Assembly: GCA_020853025.1 (NCBI GenBank)
Contig: JADYZP010000040.1
Location: 34,326-98,325, forward strand
Direction: 5' to 3'
Length of the DNA: 64,000 bases
Origin: Burkholderiales bacterium
GTDB taxonomy: Bacteria > Pseudomonadota > Gammaproteobacteria > Burkholderiales > Casimicrobiaceae
The position numbers and the translations under genes were made by a program. Shown here in pieces: positions 33,499 through 43,087 of this stretch (its first letter is position 1; every line of letters starts with the position of its first letter). A model generated the notes under the pieces. That model had not been told where the DNA came from and did no database searches. It was given only the letters and a program-made list of their open reading frames with translations.

Positions 33499-33929
33499 CC
33501 TTGAACGAGTTCGACCTGCTGCTGCACGAGCTTCCGCGCCGCTATCCCGCGCTGCTCATCGATCGACTGGACGAGTGCGTGATCGGCGAGCGTGCGACGG
33601 GGCGCAAGTACGTGACTACCAACGAGCCGTTTTTCCAGGGTCATTTTCCCGCGTATCCGGTGATGCCCGGTGTTCTGGTGCTCGAGGCGCTGATCCAGCT
33701 TTCGACGCTGCTGGCGGCGAGTTCGGGACAGCGCGCTCCCGGCACCGTGGTCACGGTTGACGCGATGCGCTTCAAGCGGCAGGTGATTCCCGGCGATATA
33801 CTGTTGCTGAAAACATGGATGGCGGACGGCGGCCGCTTCCGCGTGCGCGCCAGCGTCGGCGACGAAATCGCGGCCGAGGCCGACATCTTGCTGACCACCG
33901 ATGCGCCGGTATCCGGGCCGGGTGGCTGA
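33495..33929 (+). CDS. fabZ: (3R)-hydroxyacyl-ACP dehydratase FabZ
   Basis: A 144-residue hot-dog-fold enzyme of fatty acid elongation. LPRRYPALLIDRLDECVIGE opens it; FFQGHFPAYPVMPGVLVLEA carries the catalytic His and, in LVLEAL, the Glu. ATG 33495 overlaps the lpxD stop. Its place between lpxD and lpxA balances use of the shared hydroxyacyl-ACP pool. Confidence 0.97.
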   Translation: MTLNEFDLLLHELPRRYPALLIDRLDECVIGERATGRKYVTTNEPFFQGHFPAYPVMPGVLVLEALIQLSTLLAASSGQRAPGTVVTVDAMRFKRQVIPGDILLLKTWMADGGRFRVRASVGDEIAAEADILLTTDAPVSGPGG

Positions 33930-33938
33930 GCGAGGGCG

Positions 33939-34715
33939 ATGACGGCCGTCCATACCAGCGCGCTGGTCGACGCGTCGGCGACACTTGCTTGCGACGTCGC
34001 TGTCGGGCCGTACTCGATCGTCGGTCCGGACGTCGTCATCGGCGAAGGCAGCGTGCTCGGATCGCATGTCGTGATCGGTGCGCGTACGCGGCTCGGCGCG
34101 CGCAACCGTATCTACCAGTTCACGTCGATCGGCGAAATTGCGCAGGACCGCAAGTACGGCGGAGAACCGACGACCACGACCATCGGCGATGACAACACCT
34201 TTCGCGAGTTCTCAACCGTGCATGCGGGCACCGCGCAGGACCGCGGCGACACCGCCATAGGCAACGGCAACCTGTTTCTTGCCTATGCGCACGTCGCGCA
34301 CGATTGCGTGGTCGGCAACCTGACGACGTTTTCCAACAACGCGCAAATCGCAGGGCACGTGCAGATCGGCGACTGGGCGGTACTGGGCGCCTTCGCCGGC
34401 GTTCACCAGTTCGTCCGCATCGGCGCGCACACGATGCTCGCCGCCTACGCCGTCGCGCTGCAGGACGTCCCGCCCTACATGATGGTGCAGGGGTATCCGG
34501 CGAAGCCGCGCGGCACCAATAGCGAGGGGCTGCGGCGTCGCGGATTCAGCGCCGACGACATCCTGCAGATTCGGCGCGCGTACAAGCTCATCTACCGCGA
34601 CAACCTGACGCTCGAAGAGGCGCGGGCGAAGATCGAAGCCGACTCGGCACGGGTGCCGGCGCTGGCGCCGCTGGCGAAGTTTCTTGCAACACCTGGCCGC
34701 GGCATCGTGCGCTAG
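33939..34715 (+). CDS. lpxA: UDP-N-acetylglucosamine O-acyltransferase
   Basis: A 258-residue hexapeptide-repeat acyltransferase that begins lipid A synthesis. [20 protein letters not shown] starts the beta helix; [20 protein letters not shown] holds the catalytic His; [20 protein letters not shown] is the conserved exit from the helix. It starts 9 bp after fabZ. Confidence 0.98.
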   Translation: MTAVHTSALVDASATLACDVAVGPYSIVGPDVVIGEGSVLGSHVVIGARTRLGARNRIYQFTSIGEIAQDRKYGGEPTTTTIGDDNTFREFSTVHAGTAQDRGDTAIGNGNLFLAYAHVAHDCVVGNLTTFSNNAQIAGHVQIGDWAVLGAFAGVHQFVRIGAHTMLAAYAVALQDVPPYMMVQGYPAKPRGTNSEGLRRRGFSADDILQIRRAYKLIYRDNLTLEEARAKIEADSARVPALAPLAKFLATPGRGIVR

Positions 34716-34733
34716 CTCTGCGGACGACAGCCG

Positions 34734-35915
34734 ATGTCCGACGCTGCCGCCGACGCGGCGCCCGTCCTGGTGGGAATCGTCGCCGGCGAGGCGTCCGGCG
34801 ATGCGCTGGCGGCGGAGCTGATGCACGCGGTGCGCGCTCGTTGCCCGGACGTGCGCTTTGTCGGTATCGCCGGCCCGCGCATGGAGGCGGCGGGCTGCGA
34901 GGCCTGGTTTCCGCTCGAGAAGCTCGCCGTGCGCGGTCTGGTCGAGGTGCTGGCGCACCTGCCCGAATTGCTGCGCATTCGTCGTCAACTGCGACGGCGC
35001 CTTCTGGCCGCCGGTGTGCCGCTGTTCATCGGCGTCGATGCGCCCGACTTCAATCTCGGCCTTGAACGCAGGCTAAAGCACGCCGGGGTGCGCACCATCC
35101 ATTTTGTCAGCCCCTCGGTGTGGGCATGGCGTCAGGACCGTCTGGCCACGATCGGCGGGAGTGTGGACCGGATGCTCGCGCTGTTTCCTTTCGAGCCGCC
35201 GCTCTACGAGCGGGCGGGAATTCCGGTGACCTACGTCGGGCATCCGATGGCGCAGCAGGCGGCCACGCACGCCACGCGACGCGAGACACGCGAGTTGCTG
35301 AAGCTCAAGGCCGCAACCCCGGTGTTCGCGCTGTTGCCGGGAAGCAGGCTGTCCGAGATCGAAATGCATGCGGGCCTGGTGCTTGGAACCGCAGCGCGCC
35401 TGTTCAACGCTCGCTCCGATGCACGCTTCCTGGTGCCGTTCATCACGCGCGCGACGCGCGACGCATTCGAGAGCGCCATGCATCGCAGCGGCCACCAACG
35501 GCTGCCGATCACGCTGCTCTACGGCCACGCCGAGGATGCGCTGCGCGCCGCCGACGTCGGCATCGTCGCCTCGGGCACTGCCTCGCTCGAAGCTGCGCTC
35601 GCGCGCTGTCCGCACATCATCTTCTATCGGGTGTCCGCATTGACCGGATGGCTGGTCAAGCGCCGGCTGTTGTTGCCCTACGTCGGGCTGCCGAACGTGC
35701 TGGCGGGCGACTTCGTCGTCCCGGAATTCCTGCAGCGCGACGCCACGGCGCGCAACCTGGCGCAGGCGGCGCTGAACCTCTTCGACGACACGGTTACGCG
35801 GCGGCGCCTGGAAGCGCTGTTTGCCGGCTTCGCCGCCGATCTGGCGGCCGATACCGGGGCGCTGGCCGCTGATGCGGTGACGGCGGAACTCGCTCGCGCG
35901 GGGGTGGCGTGCTGA
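34734..35915 (+). CDS. lpxB: Lipid-A-disaccharide synthase
   Basis: A 393-residue GT19 enzyme that joins UDP-diacyl-GlcN and lipid [21 protein letters not shown] is the conserved N-terminus; [28 protein letters not shown] sequence ([18 protein letters not shown]) and [20 protein letters not shown] are diagnostic. It overlaps rnhB by 7 bp. Confidence 0.97.
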   Translation: MSDAAADAAPVLVGIVAGEASGDALAAELMHAVRARCPDVRFVGIAGPRMEAAGCEAWFPLEKLAVRGLVEVLAHLPELLRIRRQLRRRLLAAGVPLFIGVDAPDFNLGLERRLKHAGVRTIHFVSPSVWAWRQDRLATIGGSVDRMLALFPFEPPLYERAGIPVTYVGHPMAQQAATHATRRETRELLKLKAATPVFALLPGSRLSEIEMHAGLVLGTAARLFNARSDARFLVPFITRATRDAFESAMHRSGHQRLPITLLYGHAEDALRAADVGIVASGTASLEAALARCPHIIFYRVSALTGWLVKRRLLLPYVGLPNVLAGDFVVPEFLQRDATARNLAQAALNLFDDTVTRRRLEALFAGFAADLAADTGALAADAVTAELARAGVAC

Positions 35916-36475
35916 TCGCCGGAGTCGACGAGGCGGGACGCGGCCCGCTGGCGGGGCCGGTGTTCGCCGCGGCGGTCATCCTCGATCCGGCGCGGCCGAT
36001 TAGCGGCCTGCGCGACTCCAAGCTGCTCACACCTCTGCGCCGGAGTGCGCTGGCGATCGAGGTTCGTGCGTGTGCGATCGCCTGGGCGGTGGCGTCTGCC
36101 GACGTCGGCGAGATCGATGCGCTCAACATCCTGCGCGCAACGCTGCTCGCGATGCAGCGTGCGGTCGAAGCGCTGGCGGTGGCGCCGGCCGAGGCGCTGG
36201 TCGACGGCAATTGTTGTCCGCGCCTTGCCTGCCCCGCGCACGCGATCGTCAAGGGAGACCGCGACGTGGCGTCGATTTCAGCCGCATCGATCCTCGCCAA
36301 GACCGCGCGCGACGCGCTGCTGATCGAACTCGACACGCTGTACCCGCACTACGGATTCGCGCAAAACAAGGGCTACGGCACACCGGGGCATCTGACGGCA
36401 CTCGAGCGCTATGGGCCGTGTCCGATTCACCGGCGCAGCTTCGCACCGGTGGCGCAGTCGGTGCTGCCGTTCTGA
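35909..36475 (+). CDS. rnhB: Ribonuclease HII
   Basis: A 188-residue RNase HII, which removes ribonucleotides from [23 protein letters not shown] contains Asp6/Glu7 of the active site; [46 protein letters not shown] and [18 protein letters not shown] are typical. The start is GTG 35909 inside lpxB. It ends the operon and converges on the acyltransferase gene 8 bp away. Confidence 0.97.
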   Translation: MLIAGVDEAGRGPLAGPVFAAAVILDPARPISGLRDSKLLTPLRRSALAIEVRACAIAWAVASADVGEIDALNILRATLLAMQRAVEALAVAPAEALVDGNCCPRLACPAHAIVKGDRDVASISAASILAKTARDALLIELDTLYPHYGFAQNKGYGTPGHLTALERYGPCPIHRRSFAPVAQSVLPF

Positions 36476-36483
36476 GCCTGGCT

Positions 36484-37662
36484 TTAGCGGCCAGGACGCA
36501 GCCGCGTGCGCGCGCGCAGGAAGGGCCGCTCGAACGCTGCGTACCAGAGCACTGCAACGGCGAGTGCGAGCGGAAAGCCGAGTGCCACGTTGACGCCGAA
36601 TGCCGCCGGCGTTGCCGTACCGAATACGCTCTTCACCCACGTCGAAAGGAAGCGCAACACCAGTTCGTGCCACAGGTAGAAGCTGTAGCTGGTGACGCCG
36701 AAGGCGACCAGCAGGCGGGCGCCGATGGCCGCCCGCGCACCCGGCGTCGCGGCCGGCCGGATTGCCAGCGCGTACAGCGAAACCGCCACCGACACCCCTG
36801 CCGCTGCGTGCCAGAAAAAGAGCCACGGGTGACCGTCCCAGTAGCGCAGGTAGAAGTCGTCGACGTGCAGCAGGTAGGCGAGCGCCACCAGCGCCGCCGG
36901 CCCGAAGCCGACGGCAAGCGCGCGCCATCCGGCGTGAGCCGCGGCGGCGTCGCGCAGCCGCCGTGCGGCATTCGCCGGCGATCGCGCCAGGTGACTGGCG
37001 AACATGCCGGCCAGGAACTGGTCGATGTGTCCGGGAAACTGCTCGAGGATCCAGAAGCGTTCGTAGACCGGTGCGGCGCTGAACGCGTGGTAGGCGCCGA
37101 TGCGCCACGCGAGCATGGTCGCGAAGCCGGCCGCCAGCACCGACGCCCAGCCGGCGCGGCGGATCGCCAAGGCGAGCAGCGGCAGCGTCACGTAGAACTG
37201 CGCCTCGATCGACAGCGTCCACCAGACGTTGTTGAACGCCTGGAAGTGCTCGTAGGACCCGCTTTGCGTCAGCGTGACCACGAAGGCGAGTGCCGCCCAG
37301 GTGGGGCGCTCGATCCACGGCGTGGCGAATCCGACGATCACCAGCAGCAGCACCTGCGCGTAGTACGGCGGCAGGATGCGCAGCGCGCGCCGTTGTGCAT
37401 AGCGGCGCAGCGCAACGTGGTGGCTCCTGCGGCTCGCGTAGTCGTCGAACATGCGCCAGAGGAGAAACCCGGAGAGCACGTAGAAGACGTCGACGCCGGC
37501 CCAGCCGGCGCTCGCGAGCGGAGTCAAATCGAGCGTGAAGCCGCCGGCGGGCAGCAACAGCCGCTGCGGCTCCACCGACCGCCAGGCGTGATAGAAGAAT
37601 ACCCACAGCGCCGCCAGGCCGCGGACCGCAGTCAGTGCCGGGTCATCGGCGCGCGACAGCAC
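36484..37662 (-). CDS. Acyltransferase family 3 (OafA/YrhL-like) membrane protein
   Basis: A 392-residue protein with about ten membrane helices. ALTAVRGLAALWVFFYHAWR carries the family's conserved R and H; GVDVFYVLSGFLLWRMF and WTLSIEAQFYVTLPLLAL are typical of the Acyl_transf_3 family, which O-acetylates surface sugars or other substrates. No SGNH domain is fused. It ends 8 bp from rnhB and lies 12 bp after the GntR-family gene on the same strand, so the two may be co-transcribed although no functional link is obvious. Confidence 0.9.
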   Translation of the reverse strand: MLSRADDPALTAVRGLAALWVFFYHAWRSVEPQRLLLPAGGFTLDLTPLASAGWAGVDVFYVLSGFLLWRMFDDYASRRSHHVALRRYAQRRALRILPPYYAQVLLLVIVGFATPWIERPTWAALAFVVTLTQSGSYEHFQAFNNVWWTLSIEAQFYVTLPLLALAIRRAGWASVLAAGFATMLAWRIGAYHAFSAAPVYERFWILEQFPGHIDQFLAGMFASHLARSPANAARRLRDAAAAHAGWRALAVGFGPAALVALAYLLHVDDFYLRYWDGHPWLFFWHAAAGVSVAVSLYALAIRPAATPGARAAIGARLLVAFGVTSYSFYLWHELVLRFLSTWVKSVFGTATPAAFGVNVALGFPLALAVAVLWYAAFERPFLRARTRLRPGR

Positions 37663-37674
37663 CTCGCTCGCCTC

Positions 37675-38451
37675 TCAGGCACCGCGGCCGATCTCGGCCC
37701 AGTATTCGTTGTGTGCGGTATCGACCAGCGAGATCCGGTACTCGACCGGGACCTCGTTGTAGCTGAGCGCCACGCGGCGGATCTGCAGCAGCGGCGCACC
37801 GCTCGCGATGCCAAGCAGTGCGGCCGAGTCGGCGTCGGCCAGTATTGCACGCAGCCGCTCGCTGGTGCGCACGACGTAGACGCCGAAGACCTGCTGGTAC
37901 AGGTTGTAGATCGTCGACGCACGGCCGCGGAATCTGGCTTCGGTCATCCCGGCGAAGCGGACCGCCGGGATCGTGATGTCGTCGATCATGATTGGCGCGC
38001 CCAGGAGTTGCAGGCGGTTGCGAACGCGAAACACGGGGTCGCCCACGGCGACGTGCAGCTTCTCCGCGGCGATCCGGTCGGCGCGGGCTTTGGCGAAGGA
38101 CAGGAACTCGACTTCCGGATAGGACTTGGCGCCCGACTCGCCGACGATGTGGAAGAAATGGTAGAGCAGCCGTTCGCGTGTGTGACTGGCGACGAATGTG
38201 CCGCGTCCCTGTTGCCTGATGAGGATGTTCCCGGCGACGAGTTCGTCGATCGCGCGGCGTACCGTGCCGATGCTGCTGCCGAAGCGCTCTGCCAGGTGTC
38301 GCTCGGCGGGAATCGCCGAGCCCGGTTTCCATTCGCCGCGGCTCAAGGCCGCCAGCATCTGCCGCTCGATCTGCCGGAACAACGGCGATGCGTACGCGAT
38401 TCCGGGGCCGGGCGCTTCCGGCGGCGGCGGGGAGGTGCGTCCACGGGACAT
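37675..38451 (-). CDS. GntR/HutC-family (UTRA) transcriptional regulator
   Basis: From ATG 38451 the protein has 258 residues: a winged helix-turn-helix (PLFRQIERQMLAALSRGEWK, IPAERHLAERFGSSIGTVRR, IRQQGRGTFVASHTR) followed by a UTRA effector domain (FRVRNRLQLLGAPIMIDDIT, YNEVPVEYRISLVDTA). HutC-type members repress neighbouring catabolic genes until a ligand binds UTRA. It is divergent from the SuyAB-like cluster, 192 bp away, so that cluster is its likely target. An upstream TTG (38490) would extend it into the promoter region and is not favoured. Confidence 0.88.
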   Translation of the reverse strand: MSRGRTSPPPPEAPGPGIAYASPLFRQIERQMLAALSRGEWKPGSAIPAERHLAERFGSSIGTVRRAIDELVAGNILIRQQGRGTFVASHTRERLLYHFFHIVGESGAKSYPEVEFLSFAKARADRIAAEKLHVAVGDPVFRVRNRLQLLGAPIMIDDITIPAVRFAGMTEARFRGRASTIYNLYQQVFGVYVVRTSERLRAILADADSAALLGIASGAPLLQIRRVALSYNEVPVEYRISLVDTAHNEYWAEIGRGA

Positions 38452-38481
38452 CGTGCGGCGCAGTGTAGCGGTCGGCAGCCA

Positions 38482-38509
38482 TTGATGCAAATCATATGGA
38501 TGATATAGT
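38482..38509 (+). promoter_or_regulatory. Candidate promoter with embedded inverted repeat upstream of suyA
   Basis: TTGATG (38482-38487) and TATAGT (38504-38509) are spaced 16 bp and could be the -35/-10 of the rightward cluster. The spacer contains ATCATATGGATGAT (38491-38504), an inverted repeat that could be the operator for the divergent GntR-family protein; binding there would block both directions. Confidence 0.4.
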
Positions 38510-38643
38510 TGACTTGAGCCGCAGGCGGCGCTACGCTACGCTCTGTCCTGTCGCACGGCGCCGATAGCGCGTCAACGGTATCGCGTGAATCTCGCCGCCG
38601 GCGTCTCCCGCGACTGCCTCCCGCAACCCCACGGAGTCTTCCC

Positions 38644-38925
38644 ATGATCCACTGCGTTTTGCACGACCCCGCCGATGCAGTCGCGGTCGTCGTCGTCGAG
38701 GGCGTCACTGCTGGCACGACGCTTACCGGCTTGATCCTAGACGAGGACCGGACCATCACCCTGCCCTGCGTGCAGGACATCCCGATCGGCCACAAGGTGG
38801 CGCTGCGCGACCTGGCAGTCGGCGATACCGTGATCAAGTACGGTATCGATATCGGGCGCGTCGTGCAGCCGATCGCGCGCGGGCAGCACGCCCATGTCCA
38901 CAACATCAGGACCAAACGGTGGTAA
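38644..38925 (+). CDS. suyA: UxaA-family small subunit, probable (2R)-sulfolactate sulfo-lyase alpha (SAF domain)
   Basis: A 93-residue SAF domain: [20 protein letters not shown], then [20 protein letters not shown] and [20 protein letters not shown] with HNIRTKRW at the end. This is the small subunit that, with a large partner, forms hydro-lyases/sulfo-lyases of the altronate and galactarate dehydratase superfamily. The assignment to SuyA rather than altronate dehydratase rests on the large subunit and the neighbouring dehydrogenases. Its stop touches the start of the large subunit. Confidence 0.75.
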   Translation: MIHCVLHDPADAVAVVVVEGVTAGTTLTGLILDEDRTITLPCVQDIPIGHKVALRDLAVGDTVIKYGIDIGRVVQPIARGQHAHVHNIRTKRW

Positions 38926-40094
38926 TGCACATCATGAAAAACACATTCTGGGGCTACCGCCGCGAAAACGGCCGCGTGGGCGTGCGCAACCACGTCATCG
39001 TCCTGCCGGTCGACGACCTGTCGAACGCGGCCTGCGAGGCGGTCGCCAACAACATCAAGGGCACGCTCGCGATCCCGCATCCCTACGGCCGGCTGCAGTT
39101 CGGCGCCGACCTCGAGCTGCATTTCCGCACGCTGATCGGCACCGGCGCCAATCCCAACGTCGCTGCGGTCGTCGTCATCGGCATCGAGGAGCAGTGGACG
39201 AAGAAGATCGTCGACGCGATCGCCGCGACCGGCAAGCCGGTGACCGGCTTCGGCATCGAGCTGCACGGCGATCACGATACGATCATGCGGGCATCGAAGG
39301 CGGCCAAGGAATACCTGCAGGCGGCGAGCGAGCTGCACCGCGTCGAATGCAAACTCGACGAACTGTGGGTGTCGACCAAGTGCGGCGAGTCGGACACCAC
39401 CTCCGGCTGCGGCTCCAATCCGACCGTCGGCGATGCCTTCGACAAGCTCTACGCGGCTGGCTGCACGCTGGTGTTCGGCGAAACGACCGAGCTGACCGGC
39501 GGCGAGCAGATCGTCGCGGCGCGCTGCCGCGACGACCGCGTGCGCGCCGACTTCATGCGCATGTTCGACCGCTACCAGGAAGTCATCAACCGGCACAAGA
39601 CGAGCGACCTGTCCGATTCGCAGCCGACCAAGGGCAACATCGCCGGCGGCCTCACGACCATCGAGGAAAAGGCGCTAGGCAACATCCAGAAGATCGGCAA
39701 GAAATGCGTCGTCGACGGCGTGCTCGACAAGGCCGAGATGCCGACGAGCCCCGGACTTTGGTTCATGGACTCGTCGTCTGCGGCCGCCGAAATGGTGACC
39801 TTGTGCGCGGCGTCCGGCTACGTCGTGCACTTCTTCCCGACCGGGCAGGGCAACGTGATCGGCAATCCGATCCTGCCGGTGATCAAGATCTGCGCGAATC
39901 CGCGCACCGTGCGCACGATGAGCGAGCACATCGACGTCGACACCTCCGGCCTCCTGCAGCGCGAGCTCACGATGGACCAGGCGGGCGACAAGCTGCTCGA
40001 CATGATGTTCCGCACCGCCAACGGCAGGCTGACCTCGGCCGAGGCGCTCGGGCATCGCGAGTTCGTGCTGACCCGGCTCTACGAAAGCGCGTGA
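38925..40094 (+). CDS. suyB: UxaA-family large subunit, probable (2R)-sulfolactate sulfo-lyase beta
   Basis: A 389-residue protein. [60 protein letters not shown], then the cysteine-bearing [40 protein letters not shown] and [20 protein letters not shown]. From memory this pattern matches the SuyB subfamily, which splits (2R)-sulfolactate into pyruvate and sulfite, more closely than altronate dehydratases, which are over 490 residues with the SAF domain fused. ATG 38925 overlaps the suyA stop; ATG 38934 is an alternative. Function is inferred from subfamily and context. Confidence 0.75.
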   Translation: MHIMKNTFWGYRRENGRVGVRNHVIVLPVDDLSNAACEAVANNIKGTLAIPHPYGRLQFGADLELHFRTLIGTGANPNVAAVVVIGIEEQWTKKIVDAIAATGKPVTGFGIELHGDHDTIMRASKAAKEYLQAASELHRVECKLDELWVSTKCGESDTTSGCGSNPTVGDAFDKLYAAGCTLVFGETTELTGGEQIVAARCRDDRVRADFMRMFDRYQEVINRHKTSDLSDSQPTKGNIAGGLTTIEEKALGNIQKIGKKCVVDGVLDKAEMPTSPGLWFMDSSSAAAEMVTLCAASGYVVHFFPTGQGNVIGNPILPVIKICANPRTVRTMSEHIDVDTSGLLQRELTMDQAGDKLLDMMFRTANGRLTSAEALGHREFVLTRLYESA

Positions 40095-40143
40095 ATGGGT
40101 GGGCCCAACGGCAAAAGCCGCAGCGCAGCGTGACGCCGATTCG

Positions 40144-41130
40144 ATGACGCCGGGCGCCACGCCGGCAGGGCTCGACGCGGTGGAGTTGCCCGCCCTCGCC
40201 GACATTCGAGCCGCGCATGCGCGCATTCTGCCGTTCGTCCACCGTACCCCGGTATTCACGTGCCGTTCGCTGGACGACGTCATTGGCGCACAGCTTTTCT
40301 GGAAGTGCGAAAACCTGCAGAAGGTCGGCGCGTTCAAGGCGCGCGGCGCCTGCAATGCGGTGTTTGCGCTTCCGGCCGACGACGCGGCACGCGGCGTGGT
40401 CACGCATTCCTCCGGCAATCACGGGGCGGCGCTTGCCTACGCGGCGCGGCGGCGCGGCATTCCGGCGCACGTCGTAATGCCCGACAACGCGCCGCGGATC
40501 AAGGTCGCCAACGTCGAGGGCTTCGGCGCCCGCATCCACTATTGCAAGCCGACGCTGGCGGCGCGGGAAGACGCGTGCGCGCAGCTGCAGCATGCGACCG
40601 GTGCGACACTCGTCCATCCCTACGATGACTTCGCGGTGATCGCCGGGCAGGGCACCGCCGCGCTGGAATTGCTGGAGGCGGTACCCGATCTCGACGCCGT
40701 CGTCGCACCGATCGGCGGCGGCGGCGTTCTCTCCGGAACCGCAATCGCCGCCAAGGCGATGCAACCGGACATCGACGTGCTCGGTGCCGAGCCGGCCGCG
40801 GCGGACGACGCGGCGCGCAGCTTTATGAGCGGCACGCTGCAGTCGATGCCGAATCCGCAAACCATCGCCGACGGTTTGCGCGGAGCACTGTCCGAGCGCA
40901 CGCTGCGTGCGTTGCGCATGCACGTCGCGACGATCGGCACTTGCAGCGAGGAAGCGATCATCGCTGCGATGCGCCTGATCTGGGAGCGGATGAAGGTGCT
41001 GATCGAGCCGTCGTCCGCAGTCCCGCTGGCGGCGATGCTCGAGGGCGCGCTCTCGGTACGCGGCAGGCGGGTCGGCGTGATCCTGACCGGTGGCAACGTC
41101 GATCTCGACCGCCTGCCCTGGCAGAAATGA
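40144..41130 (+). CDS. PLP-dependent threonine/serine dehydratase-like enzyme (fold type II)
   Basis: A 328-residue fold-type II PLP enzyme. FWKCENLQKVGAFKARGACN contains the PLP lysine; THSSGNHGAALAYAARRRGI binds the cofactor phosphate side, VVAPIGGGGVLSGTAIAAKA is the glycine loop, and VILTGGNVDLDRLP closes. The form is that of serine racemase / threo-3-hydroxyaspartate dehydratase / catabolic threonine dehydratase without an ACT domain. In this cluster it might act on a sulfonated or hydroxylated amino acid that feeds the pathway; this is speculation. It is not of the D-cysteine desulfhydrase type used by cysteate sulfo-lyase CuyA. The start is uncertain: in-frame GTG 40099 is possible. 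It overlaps the next gene by 4 bp. Confidence 0.8.
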   Translation: MTPGATPAGLDAVELPALADIRAAHARILPFVHRTPVFTCRSLDDVIGAQLFWKCENLQKVGAFKARGACNAVFALPADDAARGVVTHSSGNHGAALAYAARRRGIPAHVVMPDNAPRIKVANVEGFGARIHYCKPTLAAREDACAQLQHATGATLVHPYDDFAVIAGQGTAALELLEAVPDLDAVVAPIGGGGVLSGTAIAAKAMQPDIDVLGAEPAAADDAARSFMSGTLQSMPNPQTIADGLRGALSERTLRALRMHVATIGTCSEEAIIAAMRLIWERMKVLIEPSSAVPLAAMLEGALSVRGRRVGVILTGGNVDLDRLPWQK

Positions 41131-42059
41131 TGCGCATCGTCATCAGCGAGTTCATGGACGATGTCGCGGTGGCAACGCTCGTCGAGCGCTTTTCGGTACT
41201 CTACGACAAGACGCTGGTCGACCGACGGCCGGAACTCGTCGCGCACCTGGCCGACGCCACGGCGCTGATCGTGCGCAACCGCACGCAGGTCGACGAGGAC
41301 CTGCTCTCCGCCGCGCCGAAGCTGCGCGTCGTCGGTCGGCTCGGCGTGGGGCTCGATAACATCGACACCACGGCGTGCCTGGCGCGCGGCATCGTGGTGA
41401 TTCCGGCGACCGGCGCCAACGCGCAGGCGGTGGCGGAGTACGTGATCGGCGTCGCGATGGTGCTGTTGCGCACCGCTTATCTGTCGACGCCCGCGGTCGC
41501 CGATGGTTCGTGGCCGCGTGCCGCGCTGGGCGACGGTCGCGAAATCGCCGGCAAGACGCTGGGTCTGGTCGGCTTTGGCGGCATCGGAAGGCTGACGGCG
41601 AAGCTCGGCCAATCGCTGGGGATGAGAGCCATCGCCTTCGATCCGCAGCTGCCCGCTTCGTCGCCGGTCTGGGCCGCGCACGCTACCGAGGCCGCCACGC
41701 TACCGGAATTGCTCGCCCGGGCCGACGTGGTTTCGCTGCATGTGCCGCTGACCAGCGATACGCGCAACCTGCTCGACGCGCAGCGCATCGCGCTGATGCG
41801 CCCGGACGCGATCCTGGTGAACACCGCGCGCGGCGGCGTCGTCGACGAGGTGGCGGTGGCGGACGCGCTGCGCGAGGGCCGGCTGGGCGGCGCGGCGCTC
41901 GACGTCTTCGACCGCGAGCCGCTGCCTGCGGGATCGCTGCTCGCCGGCTGTCCGCGCCTGATCCTGACGCCGCACATCGCTGGTGTGACGCGCGAATCCA
42001 ACGAACGTGTGTCGGCGCTGATTGCGGACAGGGTTGCCGCCGCGCTGCGCGACGATTGA
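41127..42059 (+). CDS. D-3-phosphoglycerate-dehydrogenase-like hydroxyacid dehydrogenase, candidate (S)-sulfolactate dehydrogenase
   Basis: A 310-residue NAD-dependent D-2-hydroxyacid dehydrogenase of the SerA branch. GLVGFGGIGRLTAKLGQSLG is the nucleotide motif; RLGVGLDNIDTTACLARGI, LVNTARGGVVDEVAVADALR (Arg), ALDVFDREPLP (Glu) and LTPHIAGVTRESNERV (His) are complete. No ACT domain is present. SlcC, the (S)-sulfolactate dehydrogenase of the Chromohalobacter sulfolactate pathway, belongs to this family and clusters with suyAB and comC as here. It starts inside the preceding stop (ATGA). The role is by context. Confidence 0.78.
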   Translation: MMRIVISEFMDDVAVATLVERFSVLYDKTLVDRRPELVAHLADATALIVRNRTQVDEDLLSAAPKLRVVGRLGVGLDNIDTTACLARGIVVIPATGANAQAVAEYVIGVAMVLLRTAYLSTPAVADGSWPRAALGDGREIAGKTLGLVGFGGIGRLTAKLGQSLGMRAIAFDPQLPASSPVWAAHATEAATLPELLARADVVSLHVPLTSDTRNLLDAQRIALMRPDAILVNTARGGVVDEVAVADALREGRLGGAALDVFDREPLPAGSLLAGCPRLILTPHIAGVTRESNERVSALIADRVAAALRDD

Positions 42060-42069
42060 AAGGCCGGAC

Positions 42070-43080
42070 ATGCCCAAACTCGCGATCGAAGCGATGCGCA
42101 AGCTGGCCACGCAGGCGTTGCGCAACGCGGGCGCCAACGAGGCGATGGCGCAATCCACCGCCAACGCGCTGGTCGAGGCCGAAGCGCAGGGACTGTCGTC
42201 GCACGGACTTTCGCGAATCCCGCAATACGCGACGCATCTGGCCAACGGACGCGCCGACGGCGCTGCCGTTCCCGTGGTGCGGCGGAGCCGGGGTGGCGCA
42301 GTGCTGATCGACGCCTGCGCGGGTCTTGCCTTTCCCGCCTGTGCGCTCGCGGTGACCGAGGCCATCGCGCGCGCCGACGAGTTCGGCGTCGCCTTCGCCG
42401 GTGTGGCCAATAGCCATCACTTCGGTGTCGCGGCGCATCATCTGCTGCCGGCGGCGCAGGCCGGCATGGTCGGCCTCGCCTTCGGCAATTCGCCCGCCGC
42501 GATGCCGATGGCGGGCGGCAAGCGACCGCTGTTCGGCACCAATCCGATCGCGGCGATCTTTCCGCGCCGCGACGGCTCGCCGCTGACCGTCGATCTGTCT
42601 CTGTCCGAAGTCGCGCGCGGCAAGGTGATGGTCGCGGCGAAGAAGGGCGTACCGATTCCGCTCGGCTGGGCGCTGGACCGGGCCGGCAATCCGACCACCG
42701 ATGCGCAGGCGGCGCTCGAGGGTTCGATGCTGCCGATGGGTGGCAACAAGGGCGCGATGCTGGCGCTGGTCGTCGAGTTGCTCGCCTGCGCGCTGACCGG
42801 TGCGGCGCTGGGCTTCGAAGCCGACTCGTTCTTTGTCGATGCCGGCAACCCGCCGCGCATCGGACAGGCGTTTCTGGTCATCGACCCGGAAGCGCTCGCC
42901 GGACGCGGCGTCTATTTCGATCGTGTGGAAACGTTGATCGCCGCGATGATGGAGGATGATGGCGTGCGATTGCCGGGTGCGCGGCGCGAAGAACTGGCGG
43001 CGCGGGCCGCGCGGGACGGAGTGGAGCTGCCGCAGGCGCTCGCCGACCAACTCGCGCACCTCGCCGGCGAAGCCCAGTAG
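42070..43080 (+). CDS. Malate/L-lactate dehydrogenase family (LDH2), candidate (R)-sulfolactate dehydrogenase ComC
   Basis: A 336-residue member of the LDH2/ureidoglycolate dehydrogenase family: LVEAEAQGLSSHGLSRIPQY near the N-terminus, GVANSHHFGVAAHHLLPAAQ in the middle with the catalytic His, GGKRPLFGTNPIAAIFPR and LPMGGNKGAMLALVVELLAC. ComC, which interconverts sulfopyruvate and (R)-sulfolactate, is in this family, and paired with an SlcC-like enzyme it would act as a racemase feeding SuyAB. It begins 10 bp after the previous stop and ends 7 bp from the convergent suhB gene. Confidence 0.78.
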   Translation: MPKLAIEAMRKLATQALRNAGANEAMAQSTANALVEAEAQGLSSHGLSRIPQYATHLANGRADGAAVPVVRRSRGGAVLIDACAGLAFPACALAVTEAIARADEFGVAFAGVANSHHFGVAAHHLLPAAQAGMVGLAFGNSPAAMPMAGGKRPLFGTNPIAAIFPRRDGSPLTVDLSLSEVARGKVMVAAKKGVPIPLGWALDRAGNPTTDAQAALEGSMLPMGGNKGAMLALVVELLACALTGAALGFEADSFFVDAGNPPRIGQAFLVIDPEALAGRGVYFDRVETLIAAMMEDDGVRLPGARREELAARAARDGVELPQALADQLAHLAGEAQ

Positions 43081-43087
43081 CCAGCAA

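Noticed and set aside
36070..38508. 812-codon plus-strand frame
   Set aside because: It overlaps rnhB out of frame and is antisense to the acyltransferase and GntR genes; Arg/Gln/His-rich shadow.
38644..40094. Altronate dehydratase for hexuronate catabolism
   Set aside because: The SAF domain is a separate gene, the large subunit is only 389 residues, and no uxa/uxu/kdg gene is nearby; SuyAB fits better, although not proven.
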